Notes: generated from the sequence alone by a model not told the origin. 64,000 nt of DNA from an uncultured Tateyamaria sp. (GCF_947488715.1 NZ_CANLAG010000006.1:182001-246000); one strand, 5' to 3'; shown: positions 52,444 through 61,836, counted from the first letter of the stretch. Numbers and translations: made by a program.

Positions 52444-52828
52444 GTGCGGTATCCAACAGCGCGCGCACGCGGCGGGCGTAGGGTTCGTTGACGAGGCGCG
52501 CGACCTCTTTGCCGTTCTTCATGACCAACAGGGTCGACCGCCGCTGGACACGCAACCGCTGGGTCATCTGCGACTGACCAAACGTGTCCCAATCGACGTC
52601 GACAAAGATCAATTGCCCGTAGGCAGGATTGTCGGCCAGCGCCTCAGCGATCAGGTCCGCTTTGATCTGGCATGTCAGCGACCACGACGCGCGATAGTTC
52701 AGGATCACGGTCTGATCTGTCTGCTTGAGATCATTCCATACCGCCGGGCTGAACACCTCGGATGGATAGGCGTAAACCACCGTGGGCAGGAACGCGGCAG
52801 AGGACAGCAAGAACAAACGGCGGTGCAT
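52433..52828 (-). CDS. Periplasmic thioredoxin-fold protein lacking the first active-site Cys
   Basis: A 131-aa protein with signal peptide about 1-20 (SSAAFLPTVVYA). The fold matches the C-terminal thioredoxin domain of DsbD/ScsB: VILNYRASWSLTCQIKADLIAEAL, FVDVDWD and STLLVMKNGKEVAR. The active site reads S50-L-T-C53 where WCxxC is expected, so only the second Cys remains. It may be a thiol chaperone or one-Cys reductase. Its end overlaps the GlxA-type regulator start by 11 bases. Confidence 0.78.
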   Translation of the reverse strand: MHRRLFLLSSAAFLPTVVYAYPSEVFSPAVWNDLKQTDQTVILNYRASWSLTCQIKADLIAEALADNPAYGQLIFVDVDWDTFGQSQMTQRLRVQRRSTLLVMKNGKEVARLVNEPYARRVRALLDTALAA

Positions 52829-52902
52829 CAAATGGGCTCCGGGCACGAGACTGAAATCAGGCGGCAGAATATGACGGATGCGCGCCCGCGCAAGGGGTTG
52901 TT

Positions 52903-53772
52903 TCAGGTTTTGGCCTGGCGTGACAATTGCACCGCAAGAATGCCCGCCGCGATGATCACCACCCCGATCACGTCCAGCGGGCCCAACCGCTCGCCCAGCA
53001 AAAGCGCCGCAATCGCCACGCCGAAAAACGGATTGAGAAAGTGGAACGTGGCCGCCTTGGTCGGCCCGATCCGTGCCACCAGCGAAAACCAGATCCATGT
53101 TGCCACGAGGCCCGGCACCAGCACCGTGTAGGCAAAGGCCACAAGGAACACCGGCGTGACCGTGACCACAATCGTCTCTGTCGCGGCAGAGATGACCCCG
53201 AGAACACCGGCACCCACAAACATTTGCAGCCCCACAACCATCATCAGGTTGCCACCCGACGACATCGTCCGCATCGACAGGGTCGCAATGGTCAGGGCGA
53301 TGGCCGCGATCACGCATAGCGCAATGCCGTAGACATCCACGCCCGCTTCGAGACGCGCCGACATGATCAGGAACACACCCGCAATGCCCAGTACCAGCCC
53401 GACGATGCCCAGCGCCGGCAACCGGTCGCGAAACACGACCCAACCGGCAAAGGCGACCATCAGCGGCATGGTCGATGCAATGATCGAGGCCAGAGAGGCT
53501 TCGATCGTTTGCATCGCGACAAAGTTGAGGCCGAGGTAGATCGCGTTCTGGCACAGACCAAACACAAGCGTTGCGCGCCACTGGTCACGGGTCAGGTGCC
53601 ACGACTGACCCAGCGCGCGTGCCACTGCCACGCCGATCACACCGGCGATGAAAAAGCGCAGGGATGAGGCGGCAAGCGGTGGTGCGTGTGTCACGATGAT
53701 GCGCGCAGAGGTAAAGGCCGACGACCAGATCAGGGCAAAGGTCAGCCCCATCAGAATTGCGCGTATGTCCAT
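52903..53772 (-). CDS. EamA/DMT family transporter
   Basis: Inner-membrane exporter of 289 aa with ten predicted helices in two EamA repeats (about 5-130 and 145-285). Typical text is LTFALIWSSAFTSARI at the start and FHFLNPFFGVAIAALLLGERLGPLDVIGVVIIAAGI near the end. The start at 53772 gives MDIRAILMG; a longer frame to 53835 is out of family. Members export amino acids, nucleosides or drugs; substrate unknown here. Confidence 0.87.
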   Translation of the reverse strand: MDIRAILMGLTFALIWSSAFTSARIIVTHAPPLAASSLRFFIAGVIGVAVARALGQSWHLTRDQWRATLVFGLCQNAIYLGLNFVAMQTIEASLASIIASTMPLMVAFAGWVVFRDRLPALGIVGLVLGIAGVFLIMSARLEAGVDVYGIALCVIAAIALTIATLSMRTMSSGGNLMMVVGLQMFVGAGVLGVISAATETIVVTVTPVFLVAFAYTVLVPGLVATWIWFSLVARIGPTKAATFHFLNPFFGVAIAALLLGERLGPLDVIGVVIIAAGILAVQLSRQAKT

Positions 53773-53905
53773 GCCGGGGGCCTTTGTCGTTCGCGCGGAC
53801 GATCCGGCAAATCGTGAGGGGATGCAAGGCGGCAATCACGACGCTGTTGGGTGCAAGTGAACGCGCAAAGGTGCACAGTGGTCTGGTACATCAGGAGGAA
53901 CATGT

Positions 53906-55273
53906 ATGGATCTGTCTCGGCGCGCATTTGGCGGACTGGCCTTGTCGGGGATTGCCCTGCCCGGCGCAGCCCTGTCTCAGGACCTTGCGATACTGGATGC
54001 GATGCGCGCACCGCTGTCTGCGCCGACCACCGAATTCGAGGCCGCAATGGCCATGATGATCGAACGCGGCAATCCCGACATGGCCGCCAGCCTGATCAGT
54101 TCGATGCGCTTTTCCCGGTCACGCGGCCCGCAGATTGCCGAAACCCTGACGGCGCTGACCGGAGAGGATCACTTTACCGACTGGTTCGCCTGGATGCTGT
54201 GGCAGGAACAGAACCCGCAGATCAAACCGCACCCCGACTTTCCCACTTTCAAGCGCGAACTGCTCTTGCAGGTGGATGACAATTTCGCCGATTTCCTGCG
54301 CCCGGAATACATCGAACCCGACCGGATGCGCATCCGCCTCGAAGAGATCACCTGGGGCGGTGTGGTCAAGGACGGCATTCCATCGCTCGATAATCCTGCG
54401 CTGATCGCAGCCAAGGACGCAGATTACATGCGCGGCGACGATCTGGTGTTTGGCGTGTCGATCAACGGTGATGTCCGGGCCTATCCGCTGCGGATCATGG
54501 GATGGCACGAGATGTTCAACGAGGTGATTGGCGGCGTGCCCGTCGCACTCGCCTATTGCACGCTCTGCGGCTCGGGCATCCTGTTTGAAACGGACGTGCC
54601 GGGACGCGCGGCACCGTTGGTCTTTGGCTCATCCGGGTTCCTGTACCGGTCCAACAAACTGATGTTTGACCGCGAGACACATTCCCTCTGGAACCAGTAC
54701 ACCGGCCAGCCGGTTGTCGGCCCTTTGGTGGACAGCGGCATCGCACTCAAACAACGGCCCGTCGTCATCACGACGTGGGACAACTGGAAAACGTCGAACC
54801 CCGGCACCCAGGTTCTGAGCCTCGAGACCGGTCATCGGCGCAATTATGGGTCCGGCGTGGTCTACAACGACTATTTCGCATCCCCCGACCTGATGTTCCC
54901 CGCGCAGGTGGACCAGCGCACACATCAGCAAAAAGACTATATCTTTACGGTCCGGCAATTCGGAGCGGCGCGCGCCTGGCCGCTGAAGTCATTCGACGGA
55001 ATGCCGGTGATCAACGATGGCATCGCGGATACGGCTCTGCTGTTGGTTGGTGATCCCAAGACACGCAGCGTGCGCGCTTACGAACGTGGCGCGCATACCT
55101 TTGCCCCGTCGGGTGGACGTCTGAAAGACGAGGCCGGGGCGGAATGGCGCGTGACCGAAGACGCCTTGCTTGGGCCGGATGGCGTCAGCCTGCCGCGCGT
55201 GGCGGGCCACATCAGCTATTGGTTCGCCTGGGACAACTATTTGGGCGACGCCGCAACCGTCTATGGCGGCTGA
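53906..55273 (+). CDS. DUF3179 domain protein, Tat-type exported
   Basis: A 455-aa exported protein. The signal peptide MDLSRRAFGGLALSGIALPGAALS has an SRRAF twin-arginine motif. The DUF3179 domain covers about 150-450: FNEVIGGVPVALAYCTLCGSGILFET (CTLC pair), FGSSGFLYRSNKLMFDRETHSLWNQYTGQPVVGPL, and later YNDYFASPDLMFP. Function is not established; the paired Cys suggests metal or heme binding. GGAGG lies 7 bases before the ATG. Confidence 0.88.
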   Translation: MDLSRRAFGGLALSGIALPGAALSQDLAILDAMRAPLSAPTTEFEAAMAMMIERGNPDMAASLISSMRFSRSRGPQIAETLTALTGEDHFTDWFAWMLWQEQNPQIKPHPDFPTFKRELLLQVDDNFADFLRPEYIEPDRMRIRLEEITWGGVVKDGIPSLDNPALIAAKDADYMRGDDLVFGVSINGDVRAYPLRIMGWHEMFNEVIGGVPVALAYCTLCGSGILFETDVPGRAAPLVFGSSGFLYRSNKLMFDRETHSLWNQYTGQPVVGPLVDSGIALKQRPVVITTWDNWKTSNPGTQVLSLETGHRRNYGSGVVYNDYFASPDLMFPAQVDQRTHQQKDYIFTVRQFGAARAWPLKSFDGMPVINDGIADTALLLVGDPKTRSVRAYERGAHTFAPSGGRLKDEAGAEWRVTEDALLGPDGVSLPRVAGHISYWFAWDNYLGDAATVYGG

Positions 55274-55277
55274 AATG

Positions 55278-55300
55278 CAAAAGGGCCGCCCGAGGGCGAC
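55278..55300. terminator. Bidirectional terminator between DUF3179 gene and HU gene
   Basis: AAAAGGG-C-CGCC, short loop, GGCG-A-CCCTTT, with one C/A mismatch. It lies in the 53-bp gap between converging genes and is flanked by A-runs on both sides. Confidence 0.65.
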
Positions 55301-55326
55301 CCTTTCAAAACCGTGTCCGAGAGGAC

Positions 55327-55614
55327 TTAGCCGTTCACGCTGTCTTTCAGCGCTTTGGCGATGGTCATCTTGACGACCTTGTCCGCCTCTTTCTTGAACT
55401 GCTCACCGGTGGCAGGGTTGCGCACCATGCGCTCGGGGCGCTCGCGGCAGTAGATCTTGCCAACGCCGGGCAGAGTGACTGCGCCACCGCCCGATACTTC
55501 CTTGGTGATCAGCCCGCAGATCGCGTCCAGCGCGCCGCCTGCGGCTTTCTTGTCTGTCCCCATTTCTTCGGCCAGCGCGGCGACGAGTTGGGTTTTTGTC
55601 ATTGGTTTTGCCAT
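55327..55614 (-). CDS. hup: HU family DNA-binding protein
   Basis: Nucleoid protein of 95 aa. The IHF/HU fold is shown by MTKTQLVAALAEEMGTDKKAA and by the DNA-arm segment GVGKIYCRERPERMVRNPATGEQ, with the arm-tip Arg-Asn-Pro intact. The C-terminus KKEADKVVKMTIAKALKDSVNG is also typical. GGAG lies 8 bases before the ATG at 55614. Strong promoter and terminator on both sides indicate a monocistronic, well-expressed gene. Confidence 0.95.
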   Translation of the reverse strand: MAKPMTKTQLVAALAEEMGTDKKAAGGALDAICGLITKEVSGGGAVTLPGVGKIYCRERPERMVRNPATGEQFKKEADKVVKMTIAKALKDSVNG

Positions 55615-55660
55615 TTTCTGGTCTCCTTCGTCTGCCCGAGTTCTTGGGCCTCTGTCCCGC

Positions 55661-55690
55661 ATTGTAACGGAATGTTGTGCGAACACACAA
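55661..55690 (-). promoter_or_regulatory. Sigma-70 promoter of the HU gene with a dyad
   Basis: Minus strand -35 TTGTGT (55690-55685), 18-bp spacer, -10 TACAAT (55666-55661), 46 bp before the ATG. The -35 overlaps a dyad, TTGTG-N6-CACAA (55675-55690), which could be a repressor site. Confidence 0.55.
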
Positions 55691-55789
55691 CGAATAGTGG
55701 CCCAAGGCAAGTGAAAAACAGGCGTTTTCGGCGGTTTTCGGCGGGTAAACCGCCCAGTGACCGCCGATCACCGGCCCGTTATGGCCCGG

Positions 55790-57250
55790 TCACAGGAATG
55801 CCGTCTCGTCAAAGGACCGCAATTTCCGGCTGTGGATGCGTTCCAGCGGCATTTTGCGCAGGTGTTCCATGGCCCGAATGCCGATCATCAGATGCCGCGC
55901 GACCTGCTCTTTGTAGAAATTTGACGCCATGCCGGGCAGTTTCAATTCGCCATGCAGCGGCTTGTCCGACACACAGAGCAACGTGCCGTAGGGCACCCGG
56001 AACCGGTAGCCGTTGGCGGCGATGGTCGCGCTTTCCATATCCAGGGCGACGGCGCGCGATTGCGACAGACGCTGCACCGGTCCGTGCTGATCGCGCAATT
56101 CCCAGTTCCGGTCATCATAGCTGGCCACCGTGCCGGTGCGCATGATCCGCTTTAGCTCGTAACCCTTAAGCTGGGTGGTCTCGGCCACCGCCTCTTCGAG
56201 CGCGATCTGGATTTCTGCCAGCGCCGGGATCGGCACCCAGGGCGGCAGGTCGGTGTCGAGCACGTTGTCCTCGCGCAGGTAGGCATGGGCCAGCACAAAG
56301 TCGCCCAGCGCCTGCGAATTGCGCAGACCCGCGCAGTGCCCCACCATCAGCCAGGCATGCGGACGCAACACGGCGATGTGGTCCGTGGCCGTTTTGGCGT
56401 TGGACGGGCCGACCCCGATGTTGACCAGCGTGATGCCCGACCCGTCCGCACGCTTGAGGTGGTAGGTCGGCATTTGCGGCATCTTGGGGCTGGCGGGCAG
56501 GTCCTGATCACCGGCTGTGATCTCGGCGTTCCCGGTCGACACAAAGGAGGTGTAGCCACTGTTTGGATCGTCCAGTTGCGCGCGGGCATAGGCCTCGAAT
56601 TCAGAGACGTAAAACTGGTAGTTCGTGAACAGCACGTGGTTCTGAAAGTGGTCCGCGTCGGTCGCCGTGTAGTGTGTCAGGCGCGCCAGCGAATAGTCGA
56701 TGCGCTGGGCGGTGAAGGGCGCAAGCGGGCCGATGCCATCGGGCGACTCGTAAGTGCCGTTCACGATGTCATCGTTGGTGTTGCTCAGGTCCGGCACATC
56801 AAACACGTCGCGCAACGGAAAGGACGCGGCCCCCTGCTGTGGCACGGTGATGTCGGGGTTGTTGGCCACGGCAAAGTGGACCGGCATTGGCGTGTTGGAA
56901 TACCCGATCTCGACCGGTTGCCCGTGATTGGTGATCAGCAACCCGATTTGTTGGGTCAGGTAATTGGCAAACAGGTCGGGCCGCGTCACGGTCGTGGCAT
57001 AGGTGCCGGGGTCCGACACATGGCCAAAGCTGAGGCGCGTATCAACCTGTGCATAGGTCGACGTCGTCACGCGGATTTCGGGGTAGTAGGCGCGCACGCG
57101 CCCCTCGGGTGCGCCCTGCTCCATCGCCTGCTGAAACTGCTGGCTCAGGAATTGGACGGCGTCATCATACAGCTCGCGCAGGTGCGCGACGGCTGCTGTG
57201 GCATCGTGAAATTCGATGCGGCCGCGGCCGCCTTGTTCAAGGGTTCTCAT
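55790..57250 (-). CDS. amn: AMP nucleosidase
   Basis: Cleaves AMP to adenine and ribose 5-phosphate, 486 aa, the normal Amn length. An N-terminal regulatory domain (about 1-180) precedes the nucleoside-phosphorylase-like catalytic domain, with YHLKRADGSGITLVNIGVGPSNAKTATDHIAVLRPHAWLMVGHCAGLR and ALDMESATIAANGYRFRVPYGTLLCVSDKPLHGELKLPG. The Glu in DMESAT is the substrate-binding residue. The start overlaps the adenine deaminase stop (ATGA). Confidence 0.95.
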   Translation of the reverse strand: MRTLEQGGRGRIEFHDATAAVAHLRELYDDAVQFLSQQFQQAMEQGAPEGRVRAYYPEIRVTTSTYAQVDTRLSFGHVSDPGTYATTVTRPDLFANYLTQQIGLLITNHGQPVEIGYSNTPMPVHFAVANNPDITVPQQGAASFPLRDVFDVPDLSNTNDDIVNGTYESPDGIGPLAPFTAQRIDYSLARLTHYTATDADHFQNHVLFTNYQFYVSEFEAYARAQLDDPNSGYTSFVSTGNAEITAGDQDLPASPKMPQMPTYHLKRADGSGITLVNIGVGPSNAKTATDHIAVLRPHAWLMVGHCAGLRNSQALGDFVLAHAYLREDNVLDTDLPPWVPIPALAEIQIALEEAVAETTQLKGYELKRIMRTGTVASYDDRNWELRDQHGPVQRLSQSRAVALDMESATIAANGYRFRVPYGTLLCVSDKPLHGELKLPGMASNFYKEQVARHLMIGIRAMEHLRKMPLERIHSRKLRSFDETAFL

Positions 57251-59061
57251 GTTGTTGGCTCTAGGACTGGAATGAAATCAAACGTGCGGACATCGACCAG
57301 TCCCAGGTCAGAGATGCGCAGTTCAGGGATAACGACAAGCGCCAGCAGCGAGTGCTGCATATACGCGTTGTTCAGGGTACAGCCGCAGTCGACCATGGCC
57401 GCAACCATCTGGTCCGCCTTGGCGGCAACGTCTTGGGCGGGGCTGTCGGACATAAGGCCCGCGATGGGCAGTTCGACCAGCGCCAGTTCTGCGCCATCGC
57501 GGAAGATGGTGATGCCACCCCCCACTTCCGCCAGCCGGTTGGCAGCCAGCGCCATCTGGTCGCGGTCGGTGCCCACGACGATCATGTGGTGGCTGTCATG
57601 TGCCACGGTCGAGGCCATGGCCATCTTGCCGGAGTAGTTGAACCCGGACACCAGCGCGTTGGTCACGCCGCCGGTCGCCCGGTGCCGTTCGACCAGCGCG
57701 ATCTGGCAGGTGTCGCCGTGCGGTTCGACCTTGCCGTCGTGCACCGGCATATCACGCTTCAGCGCCTTGGTCGGGGCCTGGTTTTCAACCACGCCGATCA
57801 CGTTTGCCGTGACCGAATTGCGCCCCTCAGGGGCCGCGATTTCGAAATCCGCGGCGGTTTTGGGTGCACCCATGTTCACCGTCTGCCGGGCTTTGGCCGG
57901 CCAGTCGAGATGCGGACAGTCCGCCGTCAACGCACCGTCGACCGCGACCGTCTTGCCGCGCGCGATGACCTGTTCGATGGGCAATGTCTTGAGGTCAGAG
58001 GTCAGGATCACATCGGCCCGGCGTCCGGGGGTCAGCGACCCGATCTCGCGCTCCAGCCCGAAATGGGTGGCGGTGTTGATCGTCGCCATCTGCAACGCCA
58101 CCAGCGGGTCACAACCGCAGTCGATGGCGTGCCGCACCACGCGGTTCATTTGGCCGTCGTTGACCAGCGTCGCGGAATGGCAGTCGTCCGTGCACAGGAT
58201 CATGTTGCGCGGGTCGAGCCCCTTTTCCGTGATCGCGGTGATCTGCGTCTCGACATCATACCACGCGCTGCCCAGCCGGATCATCGACCGCATGCCCTGC
58301 CGCATCCGGGCAATGGCGTCGGCCTCGCAGGTGCCTTCGTGATCATCCGCCGGACCGCCCGCCACATAGGCCGCGAAATCGGGGCCAAGATCGGGCGAGG
58401 CATAGTGCCCACCCACCGTCTTGCCCGCGCGCTGGGTCGCCGCGACCTCGGCCAGCATCTGGGGATCGGCGGCGGCCATGCCGGGAAAGTTCATCATCTC
58501 GCCCAGACCGATGATACCGGGCCAGCCCATCGCTTCGGCCACGTCCTCGGCGCTGATCTCGAAGCCTGTCGTCTCCATCCCCGGTGCGGAGGGCGCGCAG
58601 GACGGCATTTGTGTCCAGATGTTCACCGGCTGCATCAGCGCCTCATCGTGCATCAGGCGGACACCTTCGAGGCCCAGCACATTGGCGATCTCGTGGGGAT
58701 CGGTGAACATGGTGGTTGTGCCGTGGGGAATGACGGCTGCGGCAAATTCGGCGGGGGTCAACATGCCCGACTCAATATGCATATGTCCGTCGCACAGGCC
58801 GGGGATCATATAGCGCCCCTGCGCCTCGATCACCTCTGTTTCCGGGCCGATCTGCGCAGAGGCATCCGGCACGACACAGGCGACGCGTCCGTGTTTGATT
58901 GCAATATCGTGGTCAGGCAGCGCCTCACGCGTGTGTACGTTGACCCATATGCCACCACGTATGACGGTATCCGCAGGCGCACGGCCAGCAGCAACATTCA
59001 CAAGGTCAGGGGCGACATCGGGCCACGACGGAAAGGCAGTCGGGAAAAGGTCATGTTCCAT
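57247..59061 (-). CDS. ade: Adenine deaminase, Ade type
   Basis: Metal amidohydrolase of 604 aa that turns adenine into hypoxanthine. Family motifs are the metal-binding PGLCDGHMHIESGMLTPAEFA and GTTTMFTDPHEIANV, with ILCTDDCHSATLVN and the C-terminal SHHMIVVGTDRDQMALAANRL. Coupled upstream of amn, so AMP is routed to hypoxanthine in two linked steps. The ATG at 59061 was chosen over a TTG at 59076. Confidence 0.94.
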   Translation of the reverse strand: MEHDLFPTAFPSWPDVAPDLVNVAAGRAPADTVIRGGIWVNVHTREALPDHDIAIKHGRVACVVPDASAQIGPETEVIEAQGRYMIPGLCDGHMHIESGMLTPAEFAAAVIPHGTTTMFTDPHEIANVLGLEGVRLMHDEALMQPVNIWTQMPSCAPSAPGMETTGFEISAEDVAEAMGWPGIIGLGEMMNFPGMAAADPQMLAEVAATQRAGKTVGGHYASPDLGPDFAAYVAGGPADDHEGTCEADAIARMRQGMRSMIRLGSAWYDVETQITAITEKGLDPRNMILCTDDCHSATLVNDGQMNRVVRHAIDCGCDPLVALQMATINTATHFGLEREIGSLTPGRRADVILTSDLKTLPIEQVIARGKTVAVDGALTADCPHLDWPAKARQTVNMGAPKTAADFEIAAPEGRNSVTANVIGVVENQAPTKALKRDMPVHDGKVEPHGDTCQIALVERHRATGGVTNALVSGFNYSGKMAMASTVAHDSHHMIVVGTDRDQMALAANRLAEVGGGITIFRDGAELALVELPIAGLMSDSPAQDVAAKADQMVAAMVDCGCTLNNAYMQHSLLALVVIPELRISDLGLVDVRTFDFIPVLEPTT

Positions 59062-59178
59062 GTCCCAATGGATCAAGTTTGGCGGGCAGGCGCAAGGGGG
59101 GCTGACGCGATGTCGTCAAAGCTTCATTATTTTCGCCGGTGACTTGACGTGATCGCGCGCACGGGAAACTGTCGAAGG

Positions 59179-59601
59179 ATGGATTACGAAACGATAGACG
59201 CCGACAGTTTTGGCCGGAACCTGCGCGGGATCGGTCTGAACCTGCTGGTGCGGGATGTGGGCGCGCAGGTGGCCTTTCTCGAAACCGTGTTCGACATGCA
59301 GGCCCATCAGCCCACCGCAGATTTCGCGATCATCACCTATGGCAATGAAGTGTTTCAACTGCACAGCGACGGGACCTATCATTCCAACCCGCTTCTGAGC
59401 CTCTTGCCGGAAACACCGCCGCGTGGGACAGGCATTGAAATACGGCTGTACGACACGGACCCGGACATCGCGGCAGGGCTCGCGGAAGCCGCAGGCGGCA
59501 CCATCCTGCAACCCGCGACGGACAAGCCACACGGCCTGCGCGAGGCGTTCATCCTGTGCGAAAACGGATACGCGTGGGTGCCATCGCGGCCCAAGGACTA
59601 G
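59179..59601 (+). CDS. VOC/glyoxalase-fold family protein
   Basis: A 140-aa protein with one vicinal-oxygen-chelate domain: GIGLNLLVRDVGAQVAFLETVFDMQA at the start and GLREAFILCENGYAWVPSRP at the end. A candidate metal ligand pattern is present (His in FQLHSDG, Glu in TGIEIRLYD). The substrate is unknown. Start uncertain: ATG 59179 or GTG 59149. First of a plus-strand series with a membrane protein and a class II aldolase. Confidence 0.75.
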   Translation: MDYETIDADSFGRNLRGIGLNLLVRDVGAQVAFLETVFDMQAHQPTADFAIITYGNEVFQLHSDGTYHSNPLLSLLPETPPRGTGIEIRLYDTDPDIAAGLAEAAGGTILQPATDKPHGLREAFILCENGYAWVPSRPKD

Positions 59602-59616
59602 AGGGGGAACCAACAG

Positions 59617-60012
59617 TTGCTTTTGAACAACCCCTATGTGCCCGGCATCGTCTACGGGTTCAGCATCGTCGCTCTGGCAGCGGCCCTTGGCCTGATCATT
59701 GTGGTGTTTGCCTTTTACGGTCGCACGCGGGACGTCTATGGCGACACGGCGGAGAAACAGCGCTGGACCCTGCTGATGGGATCGTGGCGCGACAGCCTGC
59801 TGATCACTGTTTTGTACACGTCCGATGCGTTTCTCTATAAATTCGCGGAACTGAATGGCCTCGCGCAGGCCTATTTTCTGACCGAAGTTCACATTCCTTT
59901 CCTGCTGCAACCCGTGCTTGGCCTCGCTTTGCACAGCCTGATCTTTATGATCACGATCATGCGGATCATCGTCATTTCCAAGTGGCTGGCCGCGCAAAAG
60001 GCACCGGCCTGA
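59617..60012 (+). CDS. Integral membrane protein, three helices
   Basis: A 131-aa protein I do not recognise. Hydrophobic segments at about 11-33, 55-75 and 92-122, joined by RTRDVYGDTAEKQRWT and a polar loop near 80. The TTG at 59617 follows GAGGGGG by 9 bases. Only 15 bases separate it from the VOC gene, so the two are probably co-transcribed. Confidence 0.7.
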   Translation: MLLNNPYVPGIVYGFSIVALAAALGLIIVVFAFYGRTRDVYGDTAEKQRWTLLMGSWRDSLLITVLYTSDAFLYKFAELNGLAQAYFLTEVHIPFLLQPVLGLALHSLIFMITIMRIIVISKWLAAQKAPA

Positions 60013-60094
60013 AGGTCGCAGACAGGACAGGCTTTTGAGTTGATCGCAGGCGGCGGTCGCTGGCACCCTCGTGCCGAACACAAGGAGACGTCCA

Positions 60095-60850
60095 ATGACT
60101 GTCACAGATTTGCGCCCGAACATGGACCACTGGCAGGACCGCGTGGACCTGGCCGCAGCGTTTCGATGGACCGTGCGCCTGAACATGCACGAGGCGGTCG
60201 CGAACCATTTCTCCTTTGCCATCAATGACGACGGCACGCGGTTCCTGATGAACCCGAACCAAATGCACTTTTCCCGGATTAAGGCGTCTGACCTGATCGA
60301 AGTGGACGCCAACGACCCCGCCAGCATGGAAGGGCCGGATGCGCCTGACCCGACCGCATGGGGACTGCACGGCGGGATGCACCGGCACTGCGCCCACGCG
60401 CGATGCGCGATGCACGTCCATTCGCCCTATGCGACGGCACTTGCGGCGTTGGCAGACAGCACCTTGCCCCCGGTCGACCAGAACGGCTGCATGTTCTTTG
60501 ACCGGGTTGTGGTGGACGACAACTATGGCGGTCTGGCGTTCGAAGAAGAGGGCGAACGCTGTGCGCGTTTGTTCGATGACCCAAAGAAAAAGGTCATGGT
60601 GATGGGCAACCACGGCATCATGGTGATTGGTCAGACCGTGGCGGAAACCTTTAACCGCATGTTCTATTTCGAGCGCGCCTGTCAGACCTATCTGCTGGCC
60701 TTGCAGACGGGCAAACCGCTGCGGTTGATCCCCGAGGACATCGCCGAAAAGACCGCACAAGAGATCGACGACTACCCCGAACAGGATGAACGCCATCTGG
60801 CAGAGCTCAAGGCCATTCTGGACGAAGAAGGGTCAAACTATGCCAACTGA
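60095..60850 (+). CDS. Class II aldolase/adducin domain protein
   Basis: A 251-aa member of the fuculose-aldolase fold. Metal-binding His pair is in CAMHVHSPYATALAAL, with a third His in VMGNHGIMVIGQTVAETF. The N-terminus (AAAFRWTVRLNMHEAVANHFSFAI) is typical of the adducin-like branch rather than true sugar-phosphate aldolases. AAGGAG lies 7 bases before the ATG. Its last 11 bases overlap the next gene, so the two proteins are translationally linked. Confidence 0.83.
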   Translation: MTVTDLRPNMDHWQDRVDLAAAFRWTVRLNMHEAVANHFSFAINDDGTRFLMNPNQMHFSRIKASDLIEVDANDPASMEGPDAPDPTAWGLHGGMHRHCAHARCAMHVHSPYATALAALADSTLPPVDQNGCMFFDRVVVDDNYGGLAFEEEGERCARLFDDPKKKVMVMGNHGIMVIGQTVAETFNRMFYFERACQTYLLALQTGKPLRLIPEDIAEKTAQEIDDYPEQDERHLAELKAILDEEGSNYAN

Positions 60851-61829
60851 TGCCGACAGCCGCGAGGCCGGGCGCTGGAACCATCGGCCACCCACACCCA
60901 TTGCGCAGAACCCGTTGTTTCAATGGCCGCCCCGTCCCATGGCGATCTTTCGGTGGTACGCGGCGTTCTGGTTTGAAATCTCGACCACGACGCTGTGTCT
61001 GGTGCTGGCATTGCTGGCCTATTTCCTGATCCTGCCCCCGCTCGAGGCGATGCAGTCCCTGGAATGGGGCTGGGCCATGCGTGTGTGGATGGCCAACCTT
61101 GTGCCTCAATGCCTGATTGCGGGGGCGTTGCACCACTGGCTGATCACCGCCCGCAAACAGGGCGACGCCTCGAAATTCGATCCGCGCGATCAGAACCGTT
61201 CCAATGGCACGTTCACATTCAACAACCAGGTTCTGGACAACATGTTCTGGCACATCGCCAGCGGCATCACCCTATGGAGCGCGGCCCAGATCCTCGTGTT
61301 CTGGGCCATGGCCAACGGCTGGGCACCCACTTTTATGTTTCCAGACAACCCGGTCTGGTTTGTGATGTGTTTTGTCCTCATTCCAATCTGGAGCAGCTTT
61401 CATTTTTACTGGATCCACCGCGCCCTGCATTGGCCGCCGCTCTATAAATTGGCGCATTCCCTGCACCATCGGAATGTGAACATCGGGCCATGGTCCGGCA
61501 TTGCCATGCACCCGGTTGAACACCTGATGTTCTATACGAACTTTGCCATACACCTGATCGTGCCCAGCCATCCGCTGCACCTGATGTTCCATGGCTACGT
61601 GCAGTCCACGCATCCCGTCTTTAGCCATTCGGGGTTCGAAGAACTGGTCGTGAACGAGACGCCCCAGATGCGGATGGGAGTGTTCTTTCACCAACTGCAC
61701 CACCGCTATTTCGAGTGTAACTACGGCACTGTCGAAATGCCGTGGGATCGGTGGTTTGGCAGCTACCACAACGGCACAGGTCAGGCGACCGAAGAGGCCC
61801 GCGCGCGCAAAACGCAGATGTACACCTGA
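60840..61829 (+). CDS. Sterol desaturase/fatty acid hydroxylase family protein
   Basis: Membrane di-iron enzyme of 329 aa. Histidine boxes are HRALH (HX3H), HSLHH and HQLHH, plus HPVEH, with helices at about 40-66, 85-105, 140-160 and 172-195. It would hydroxylate or desaturate a lipid, possibly a hopanoid, carotenoid or ornithine lipid. The ATG at 60840 lies inside the end of the aldolase gene. Confidence 0.85.
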   Translation: MPTDADSREAGRWNHRPPTPIAQNPLFQWPPRPMAIFRWYAAFWFEISTTTLCLVLALLAYFLILPPLEAMQSLEWGWAMRVWMANLVPQCLIAGALHHWLITARKQGDASKFDPRDQNRSNGTFTFNNQVLDNMFWHIASGITLWSAAQILVFWAMANGWAPTFMFPDNPVWFVMCFVLIPIWSSFHFYWIHRALHWPPLYKLAHSLHHRNVNIGPWSGIAMHPVEHLMFYTNFAIHLIVPSHPLHLMFHGYVQSTHPVFSHSGFEELVVNETPQMRMGVFFHQLHHRYFECNYGTVEMPWDRWFGSYHNGTGQATEEARARKTQMYT

Positions 61830-61836
61830 GGCAGAG

